64,000 nt of DNA from Euryodendron excelsum (lineage: Eukaryota; Streptophyta; Magnoliopsida; Ericales; Pentaphylacaceae), in the NCBI GenBank assembly GCA_033060915.1, contig CM065387.1, forward strand, positions 29,749,001 through 29,813,000, given 5' to 3'. How positions within the stretch are numbered: position 1 is the first letter of the stretch; each line of letters opens with the position of its first letter. A program made the position numbers and the translations under genes. The notes beneath the pieces were generated by a model. That model saw nothing but the letters and a program-made list of their open reading frames with translations. It ran no database searches and had not been told where the DNA came from. This document shows, one piece after another, positions 55,991 through 64,000 of this stretch.

Positions 55991-58625
55991 CAAGCAACAT
56001 GTCGGTCGACATATTCTCCAACAGTTGTAATGCCTTTGCGAGACCATTCTAATAAAGCGTTAGGTTTTTGAACAATTTGAACAAAAATTTTGCAATAATC
56101 TGAAGGAGTTCCGAGCTCATTTGGGGGTTTTAATACCCAAACAGCTCGAAAAATATGTTATTCTTAAAAAAAACTAAGGAAAAAATTATTACAACTCTCA
56201 AACTGGGAGTCCGGCGACCGTGCCATTTGTTCTCACACATCACCCGTGCCTAAACCTTCCTACGTGTCGAGTTTGACGGAGTTTCGAGCTCGTGTGGGGC
56301 TTTTAGTACCTAAACGGCTCAAAAAATACGTTATTTAAAAAAAAAAAGCTAAGGAAAAGAGAGGAACAAAGTGTTATAACTCTCAAATGTGCTATTTCTC
56401 CTCATCTTTTTTTTTTTTCCATATATATATATATATCGTCTTAACTACCAAAAGAGCATGAAGAATGAGCCTTATCCAATGCTTGGGAAGAATAAAAATA
56501 AACTCAACTCCCTTAATCCATCTCGGATCAAGCCACGGAAGATTAAAGGCCTGTGCAGCAATATTTCTAATGCTCTACAGTTCTTTATTTATTTAAATTA
56601 TGTTACCCAATAAACAAAGAAATGTCAAAAATAGGAATAAACATGAGCTTTTGGAATTATATATATTCTTTGCCTTGGCTGATTTATTTTAGTGTAAAAC
56701 CGAAGATTGATTATGAACGATATAGCTCTTCCACTATTGATGTAAAAACATGAATTTATCCAACTTGTTAGTCTTAAGAATTATCACCCATGACATTGAA
56801 ATGAAGCTAAATCTAAGGAATGCAATTATAAAAGTAGATAATACAACCTGTCCAACTAGTCCAGCAGAAGTTTCAACTTTAGAAGAACTCTCAAGCCTTG
56901 ATTTTCTCAGCTCGTGAGAAGTCTTGTCACCGTTCTTCACCTCAGTGTAAGCTCCAAACTGCGTACTACGCTGAAAGTAATTATGTTAACACAATGATTA
57001 ATCTGATTATCAATCCAATACCAAAACAAAAAAATGGTTCATCTCCACCATGCCAGATATATTTTGAAAGATGAATGATAACTATATTTCTCTATCGTAA
57101 CCAATCAATGTCATAACATTAGCCTACCCAGTTGGGTCATTGAAAGTCTAAGGCATTCAAAATTCCAACCATCCTTAGAATTCATGATGATTATGATAAA
57201 GCAAAAGGCCAAGAGGCAAATTGAGATACCTTTTTCACATTTTTCGGTAATAAAAAACTCTTCTTTCCTCTATCTTTTCTTTCCTAAATTGCACAACCTC
57301 CAACTAATTCCAAATCTAGATACCTCTAGTTGTTATACATCAGCGCCTTGCGTGATCTGGGAATATCCAAGCACTAGGGCTTTTAGAAAAAGAATGTTCT
57401 TTTTCACAGAAAGCTGCTGACTTCAAATTACCCTCTGAAGATTGTTGAATACTAATTTCATGTGACTAACTCGAGTGAATTCCTCCTCAATACTGCATGA
57501 CTATAGATATAGCTTAGCTGGACTACTTTCAAAGGCAGTTATGATTTTCCTTACATTGCTAGGAATTTTGCCAAGTGGATCCTACTTCTCCAGTTGATTA
57601 GCCTGATATTCTTCCGTTCAGAAGTCACCAAATTCTTCTTCGTAGTGGATGAACCTTCTTGCAAAAATTTAGAGGACATTAACATGGCGTGACTTAGTCT
57701 CACTCTTCTCAACTGATTGATTGCAATTTACTTCAGGCGAAGCTGCAGTTGAAGTCTCTTCACTTCCATCTGTATCATTCTAAAACGGGTGAGTTGACTA
57801 TTAGTAAAGCTAAGCATGTCTCCGAAACCTCTTTTCTATGAAATAACAAAGGTTAATTAACAAGACAATGTGATTAATCCTTAACTGGGTTAATTTGTTT
57901 CTAATGAAATGTAGTTCCTTCTTCATTCCCCACGGTAGATTCTAGATTTGACAATGTGCCCTCATGAATGGCTAGATCTTGTGAAGATGCAGCTCTCAGA
58001 ACATCTAGAAAAAGGCCTTTTCAGTGAAGCTGCAATGGAAGAGCTTATTGACAACTAGAAGCTTGTTTCATGATTTGTTCCTTCCATCTATATTTTAGTT
58101 TTTAATTCAAGTAAGCATGATCAAATTTGAGACCTCATGGTTAATGCACGAAGATGACATGATAGTACCACTAATAGTACTAGAAGTTTCTAAACATCTA
58201 GGACTGGTATTGTTCAGTTCACCACAGTTCTTCTTCATTGCAGATTCTCTGTACAAACAAATCAAAAACATTCTTTGAATAGGAACATAAACGAAACCCG
58301 GCAACATAAATAAAAAAAACTATTGGTTAATCTAAATATCAAGACTATAGAGAATAGAATAACGAACTATTAGGAAATTCACATGAAATTCAGAAATCAC
58401 TACAAAGAGAAGTCCCCTTTGTCCCAAGTTTGATACTCTCTTTTCCCCATGGAAACTACATTATGTGATAGAATGGCCATTAAATTCCAAACAACAGAAA
58501 ACCAAAATTTTGAGAGAAGGAGGGAAAATGAAATTGAAGCAATTTTCTACTTACCCTTCACCAAAATTGATGAAGGGGGTGATGAAGATGGGGTGATAAA
58601 GATGGGATGAAGATGGAAAAATGAA
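55990..58625 (-). pseudogene. Decayed spliced gene of unknown identity, minus strand
   Basis: Several short coding-like exons are readable on the minus strand, with splice-like borders. From 58620 downward there is a piece ending GGTGAAGG|GTAAGTAG (about 58556). An exon after TTTGTACAG (about 58240) encodes 'MKKNCGELNNTSPRCLETSS'. Then come 'EGTLSNLESTVGNEEGT' (about 57910-57960), 'NDTDGSEETSTAASPEVNCN' (about 57720-57780), a frame with 'DPLGKIPSNVRKIITAFESS' and stops (about 57520-57690), 'KNGDKTSHELRKSRLESSSK' (about 56850-56970, donor G|GTTGTA) and 'CKIFVQIVQKPNALLEWSRK' (about 56000-56110). It is unclear whether all pieces belong to one gene. I do not recognise the family. It could be a host gene remnant or gene fragments captured by the CACTA element or the Helitron. 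Confidence 0.4.
56101..56380. repeat. About 172-bp imperfect tandem duplication
   Basis: GAAGGAGTTCCGAGCTCATT ... TATGTTATT (from about 56101) is repeated as GACGGAGTTTCGAGCTCGTG ... TACGTTATT (from about 56273). Both are followed by an A-run and CTAAGGAAAA. Divergence is visible, so the duplication is old. Confidence 0.7.
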
Positions 58626-60055
58626 ATTGAAAGTTGACTTGTAATGTAAATAAATGGATCTCGAACACATTTTTAAAACTTGTTAATTTTCTATGCTCGG
58701 CTTAAACTTAGTACAATAAGCTTATTTGTACTCTAAAATTGTATTAAAAACCAAGTTACTCATGGTTAGCTCTTTTTTGGCTCAATTGAAGCTCGTTGGA
58801 GACCGGCTCATAAATAAACAAATTAAGAATTACTATTTTGGAACTCGTTAAATTTTTAAGCCAAGTTTAAACAACCCACTGAACGACTTAGCTGGCTTCC
58901 TTTACAGGCATATGCAAGATTAGATCAGTCTCCAACCACCACCACTGGCTTAATGCAGAAATTCCATATATAGCACCCTATCACAATCCTCCTATTACAT
59001 GGCAATCATTTAAATGAGATACAGTTGGGCTTAAATGAGATGCAGTTGGTCCTCTCAAGGAATGGGGCTTCTAAAAATTGAAATCTTGCTTTGATTAAGC
59101 ACTAGTGGTCACAATGATAGGTATGCTACATTGTCCATCATACATATACAGCAGTTCCAAATATGCAATTAATGAAAAATCACTGAAAAAGAAATCAGAA
59201 GCCACTGATTTCCACCGAAGGTAAGATTAATTAATAAGAACCTATGTTAGTTGAAAGATTTTTAAATTAAAAATTATAGAATATTCCAAAGCATAAACAA
59301 TTGTGGCTTTGACTAAGCAAAATTCACTTGCTATTAATGGAAAACACTGTCATATCTTCTTTCTTTTTTCTTTTTAATTTTATGAATCAAAGATCCATTT
59401 GATTTTATGTAAAATATTTTTAATGTAAAACATTTTTAAGTGTAAGGAATGCAGATGCAATATTTTTCGGTGTTTGATTACTAACTTGTAAAGATACATA
59501 TCGAAAAAGATTCTAGCAATATAACGCCACTAATTCCTGGTTGCCCATTTACTGCAAGCCCAACACTCTAATTTTCATCAAACACCCACAACCGTATAGA
59601 CTCAAATTAAGGACCCAAAACACATAACCGATATTTAAATGTTGTGTATCAAGAGTTACTGGCATTAGTTGAAACAAATAAATAATACTTCTCTATTTGA
59701 AAACTATTTGTATAATGGTGACTTTCTGCTCCATTTTTAATTGTCATTCTACAATTGTCACTATCTTCCATCTATATAAATATATGTGGATTTATCAACG
59801 ATAGAATCTTTTTCTTTGAAGTTTTTTTTTATTTCCCTTTAATTTTTACAATGACTTGATTCTTTATGATATTAACATTTGTACTCAAGTATATCACACA
59901 TAGTGTGTACATTTATATATTTGTAGCTCAAACCATTATTAGATATGCGGTATATATATTTCATTGTCGATTATAGATAATGGATGAAAATAAACATGAG
60001 CTAAAAAAAATTTCTACTCTTTATCTACTGTCTTATAGACCAGAACAAACAAGAT
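58626..60055. other. AT-rich sequence without recognised features
   Basis: No coding region, RNA gene or element border could be supported. It lies between the unknown minus-strand exons and the RPA-like pseudogene and may be Helitron or host intergenic DNA. Confidence 0.4.
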
Positions 60056-61325
60056 GCCTAGACATTTAAAGCAGATAAATGAAATCATACCTCAGTCAAA
60101 GCGCTGAACTGTAGAAGTGCAGATTATAGAAAAGGGTTACCCACGAAACCTCTATTCAGGTTGTCCAAAAAACATCAAAGACTTATGTTGGTAGATTCTG
60201 AGGTAATTCTTAGAAAGTATGCTGTACTGCATCTACTTTCTAATTATGAAATACAACTTTAATATCAATTTTTCTATTTTTATTTCTGTATCTTGAAATT
60301 TCTTATGCTACTCTGAATAATCCATATTGTTATCTACAGGGTACACGTATAATATTTGGTAATGACATAAAACTGTTTGAAAACACACTGCTGGTTCTGA
60401 ATAAATACTATATATCAAATGCCATAGTCAGGCCATCGCCAACAGATCATCGAGTTACCACCAATGACTTCTGATGAATTATCAACAACAGAACTCTTGT
60501 TGAAGAAGTGTTGGATGGGGATGACACAAGCTTAACAGTTAAATTCAGCTTTGTTCCATTTTCTGATCTTCCAAAATACATTGACTCAATGTCTCAAGTT
60601 TGTAAGACATATTAGCTTTAAATAAATATCTTCACTCTTACTTCCAACCATCTAATAGGAATATTCTATGTTGTAGATATAATTGCAGTTGTTGTGAACC
60701 AACTACCATCAAGGCAATTCCAGACAAAGAATGGAACATAGTATTAACATAGTATTAAAATTTTTTGCAAATAATTCGCATCTAAAAATGTTCTAGGAAT
60801 GTCATTATCAATGAAATCATCAAGTTCATTCATTCTCAATCCTGATATTCCACAAGCAGTAGCATTACAAGAATGGTAATAAAAAAAAAGCTCATTTCTA
60901 GATGATTCTATAACATAATATTTTATTCCTCGAATGTTTCAGGATTGCTACAAATGAGAATGAATTGAAGGTGATGAAAGCTGAACGTGCAGCGTTGTCT
61001 TCAAGTAGCAATTGAACACCTCCTAAACCTAAAGATATAGTCTTTCTTAGTGCGATTAAGTCTGCATCAGTTAATATACAAAAAATTGCTTCTCTAATTA
61101 TATTATTATTTTCATGATTATTAATTGTTTTCCAGGCTGTAAAAATTAAAATGCTTGAATAACAGGAAACTTTTTGGGTTGAGGCTACTGCAACAATCAC
61201 CAATCTTGAGCAAAAATTCGGGTACATGGGTTGCAGCAAATGCAACAAAAGCATAGCTGCTGAATATCAAAGAGCATTCAAATGCATACACTTGCAGCAT
61301 GAAGTGCACTGCCCAGGTCCCTATT
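60056..61325 (+). pseudogene. RPA70-like (replication protein A large subunit) pseudogene
   Basis: Exon-like pieces in order encode parts of an RPA1-type protein. 'TVEVQIIEKG' (about 60107-60140) is followed by 'RLMLVDSE' before a GT donor at 60203. After an AG at 60339 come 'GTRIFGNDIKLF', 'YYISNAIVRP' and 'LTVKFSFVPFSDLPKYIDSM' (60340-60600). Next are 'IIAVVVNQLPSRQFQTKNGT' (60677-60740), 'SSSFILNPDIPQAVALQEW' (to 60875), 'IATNENELKVM' (from 60943) and, after an AG at 61135, 'FWVEATATITNLEQKF' and 'YMGCSKCNKS'. The C-terminal zinc ribbon keeps three Cys, while the fourth appears as Leu ('FKCIHL'). Stops (for example TAA near 60477 and 61160) and frameshifts disable it. RPA binds single-stranded DNA. 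Plant Helitrons often carry an RPA gene beside Rep/Hel, and the decayed Helitron lies 5 kb upstream on the same strand, so Helitron origin is likely but unproven. Confidence 0.75.
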
Positions 61326-61542
61326 CCTAGCTCGTCAGTTTTAAACTCATTTAGTTAATGATTAAGGAAATATTAGGATAAATTTCTTAAATATTTTTTT
61401 TATACATATTAGCACTTACTATTCAATACTATCATAGTTTTTTTTTTTTTAAACATAAATGACTATATAGCACTCAATCATGTTCAATTATTAATTTATT
61501 AGCTTTAGAAATACATGTGGATAAACTTATATTCTTGTTTCG

Positions 61543-61735
61543 AATGTTTCCTTATTTTTCATTTGTTTCCATCATGTTTCTGAATCGCTTCCATCTCCGA
61601 GCTAACCAAAATAGCGTGTTGAAACGAAATTTTTTTTGTATGTTTCCGTATTTTTAATCTATTTCCATCATGTTTTTGAATTGTTTCCATTTTCGAGCTA
61701 ACCAAAATAGTGTGTTGAAATAAAATTTTGATCCT
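61543..61735. repeat. 96-bp tandem duplication
   Basis: TTTCCATCATGTTT and CGAGCTAACCAAAATAG occur twice, 96 bp apart (CTAACC at 61602 and 61698). Since 96 is divisible by 3, a short minus-strand frame stays open across it, but this is a repeat effect. CATGTTT also recurs in the hairpin loop just downstream. Confidence 0.75.
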
Positions 61736-61773
61736 TATTCCCATGCTAGTTTAACACCTTAAGAGCGTGTTGC

Positions 61774-61796
61774 CACGTGTCCATGTTTGACACGTG
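61774..61796. repeat. Inverted repeat with CACGTG arms
   Basis: CACGTGTC and GACACGTG form an 8-bp stem around a 7-nt loop (CATGTTT). A Helitron 3' end would need such a hairpin followed about 10 bp later by CTRR, and no CTRR is seen there. Confidence 0.6.
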
Positions 61797-63279
61797 TAGG
61801 GGTGATCATACATGAATTTTTAACAATTCCTATACTTATCCTAATTTAATCTCTAAATTCAATGGTAAATAATCCCTAGCTTTTAGCAAATTTAAATGCA
61901 GTTCAACAAAATTGTTACTCTAACTCCTAACACAAATCAATTTTAGTAAATCTGCAACTCAATAATTGGATACAGTTTGTAGTCACATATTATGTTAAAA
62001 GTATAACTAAATACCAATTAAAACTAAATTAACAAACAATGAAATAAAATAAAATAAAATAAAATAATGAACTCAATTCAAATGTGTAATACTTCCAAGA
62101 GATAGACAATAAAGGGAGAATGCTAGTTTGATATCTCCCTCAATTTTAATATGTATTCTTTTAATATTAGAATAGAGTACTGGCATTTTTGGAATTTCAA
62201 ATAGAGGGTTTTATTAACAAATAATAGAGGATCAATGAGATCTAGCGGGAGCAATACCGTGCATTTACAACTTAGGGTCAAATAAATATAAATAATTGAA
62301 GTTACAAAATAGTGCAATTTAACACTTCAGTGGGGGTGACTGCTGCCGCTCGTACCTTGCTCGGTTCGTCCCTAGACACGTGTTGGCTGCGCCAACAACT
62401 GCCCTCAGGCATGTCCATGCTTCATAGTCTAGAACTTAACACCTTAAGGTTATTTACTTAGATGAATCTGGTTCATGAACTTCAAAATCGAGCGCTATAC
62501 TGGTGTATTAACTTTCTGTTTAATCGCATAATAGTTCAAGGTGGAACAAATTTTCCTTGTGTTTCCATTAGAATGATTGAAACGTTGCCATTTCCTAGAG
62601 AACCGACACAAAACGTTATTAGAATGCTGAAATTCTAGTATTTCCACAAAAATATATCTAAACACACCAAAACATTCTGAAAATAATGAGTTGTTTCGAT
62701 ATGTATTAGGCAATTTTGATCCCTACTTGTGGTTCACTTTTTTTTTTTTTTTTTGTTACTGCTATCTCAATTATCAAATGTGAACTTTACTATTTGATGG
62801 GAACTAGGAAGCACAAAGACTCTCTTTAGGTTGTCATTTGAGTGTTGGATACGTGTCAGGCAGACAAACTTCTTGGACATGTCAAAACACACCAATTGGT
62901 GTGTGCAATATTTTTGTTAATATTTTTTCCAGTGGATATATCTTGGAAACATCGGAGATACGTGTCTCTTGGTAGAACACGTTTTGGGGTACGGCGGGGT
63001 TAAAATATTATTATTAAAAGTATTAAATGAAGTCAAATTTATAAATTTTAAAACTTTAAAACATCAAAACATAAAACATTAAATTTAATTCTTCAATCCT
63101 TAATTTGTTAGTTGTTTTATTGTAATTGTGAGCTTGTTTAGTTATTTTTATTTTTATTTTTTTTTGTGGTTTATGGATGTTATATGTGTATACATAAAAA
63201 AAAATAAATTTATATAATTTTGTCATATCTCCACCGTATCTATATTCTCAGTTTTAAAAAATGTCATGTTCTGTATCCG

Positions 63280-64000
63280 TATTTTTTTTTTTTGTTTTTG
63301 GAACAGCATAAGGGATATAATATTGATGAAGGGAAGAAGTACAAAACTAAAGGCACCACAGATTGAATGATCTCACGGATGGCTTTAGGAACAATACAAA
63401 AAGAACTCCAGCTGAAAGGATTTCAACTGAGCAAGCAGCAACAAAACCACTATGATAGGTAAGAAAGCTACAGATGTCTGATAGATGCAATGCTAAGAGA
63501 TTTGATCCCATCGATGGAGTAGAAGAAGCTGTCAGCATTGAAACTGCCAGGCACAGACTTTGCTTGGATCCAGGACATGACCATCTGCTTTATTAATTGA
63601 TTCGACAATGTCTATCCAAATGCACTTTTTCTGGTTGAAGATTGAGTCATTTCTGGCGGTCCAAAGGTTCCACAGAGTAGCTAGCAGCAGGGCTTCCCAA
63701 ATTTGAATTTTTACACCCCGGACCACCATGAGAAGTGATCAATAATTGAGGATGAACAAACCGATTCTATTCCCCACCCGTTGAGGATGCTACACCACAC
63801 AAGCCAAGACACTCTGCAACGGAGTAGATGGTCCACCTCTTCAAAGACTTGGTCACAGAGATAACAATTCAGGTTGTCATTCAGCTGCAAGACCTTTCTA
63901 TGAAATAATAGTGCTCTGGTTTTTATTTTCTTTTGCAATGGAAGCCAGCAAAAGATCTGAACTTTTAGGGGAGCCCAAGCTTTCCACAAGACCTTCAAAA
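63280..64000 (-). pseudogene. LINE (non-LTR) 3' end with zf-RVT-like domain
   Basis: On the minus strand, from 63998 downward, the frame gives 'WAPLKVQIFCWLPLQKKIKT', 'LCDQVFEEVDHLLRCRVSW' and 'WCSIL'. This is the zinc-binding region typical of the C-terminus of plant LINE reverse transcriptases, with its Cys/His pattern C-x2-C...H...C. A frameshift near 63715-63729 moves the reading to the frame with 'WEALLLATLWNLWTARNDSI', which ends in a stop at 63532. The 3' UTR then leads to an A-rich tail (T-run 63281-63293 on plus). The body lies outside the window to the right. The sequence is degenerate, so it is an old, inactive insertion. Confidence 0.8.

Larger units (their letters stand above)
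61326..63279. other. AT-rich intergenic sequence with small repeats
   Basis: No gene was recognised. It holds a two-copy 96-bp tandem repeat (61543-61735), an 8-bp-stem inverted repeat (61774-61796), an AAATA microsatellite (about 62040-62067), a T-run (62738-62754) and an 18-bp palindrome (62887-62904). Confidence 0.5.

Noticed and set aside
57629..57648. GTAGTG preceded by TTCTTCTTC as the missing CACTA terminus
   Set aside because: It resembles an inverted CACTA end, but it does not match the terminus at 55123 beyond CACTAC, has no subterminal repeats and no matching 3-bp duplication, and lies in an exon-like frame.
61774..61796. Helitron 3' hairpin
   Set aside because: The stem is good, but no CTRR end follows within about 10-12 nt, so it is kept only as an inverted repeat.
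62887..62904. 18-bp palindrome ACACACCAATTGGTGTGT
   Set aside because: Isolated, with no neighbouring gene or element border. Chance or a MITE relic cannot be separated.
1..64000. tRNA, rRNA or other structural RNA genes
   Set aside because: No cloverleaf, 5S/45S-like or snRNA-like sequence was recognised. The tRNA-like words at 4496 and 43034 are primer binding sites.

Overview
The window is plant nuclear DNA, almost certainly from a eudicot. It is close to pure transposable-element sediment with no convincing intact host gene. Evidence for a plant includes Ty3/gypsy elements of Ogre/Tat type, a plant Helitron with an RPA-like gene, an En/Spm (CACTA) terminus, a LINE tail and spliced remnants with GT-AG introns. 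Every coding stretch found is interrupted by stops, frameshifts or insertions. The species cannot be named from sequence alone.

The dominant component (about 1-54 kb) is one family of giant-LTR retrotransposons. LTRs are 4.2-5.3 kb, begin TGTAAGCACCCC and end GGGCGCGACA. One complete copy, 38846-53886 (15,041 bp), has two LTRs (38846-43031, 49683-53886), a PBS-like site, a decayed gag (44613-45970), tandem arrays, a polypurine tract and a 5-bp target duplication (ACTTG/ACCTG). It has no protease, RT, RNase H or integrase, so it is a gag-only non-autonomous element. Two solo LTRs of the family have perfect 5-bp duplications: 5797-11129 (CTTAT, plus strand) and 19143-23370 (TAGAC, minus strand). 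Partial LTRs lie at 149-252, about 895-2631, 14666-16562 (minus), 25523-28848, 29657-33918 and 38260-38453.

A second gypsy-like element (2976-14301) has 1.5-kb LTRs, a TGGCGCCGTTG-type PBS, a gag-like ORF remnant and a perfect TCAAC duplication. It hosts solo LTR 5797-11129 and is itself inserted in an older Ogre-like copy. The pieces of that older copy are scattered from about 895 to 28848. A third LTR family (TGTCACGCC...GTGACA) is present at 28849-29656 and 34712-37264.

From 37265 to 55122 lies a decayed Helitron Rep/helicase gene, with an LTR stub at 38260 and the 15-kb Ogre-like element inserted exactly in the helicase Walker A motif. A CACTA terminus interrupts the helicase C-terminus at 55123. 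Downstream are minus-strand exon remnants of unknown identity (about 56-58.6 kb), an RPA70-like pseudogene (about 60.06-61.32 kb) that may belong to the Helitron, AT-rich sequence with small repeats, and the 3' end of a minus-strand LINE (63280-64000).

The layers can be partly ordered. The Helitron is older than the 15-kb element. The old Ogre copy predates the 2976-14301 element, which predates solo LTR 5797-11129. The gag-only giant-LTR family, with its LTR palindromes, UUCG hairpin array and hypervariable 3' arrays, is the most interesting system here.
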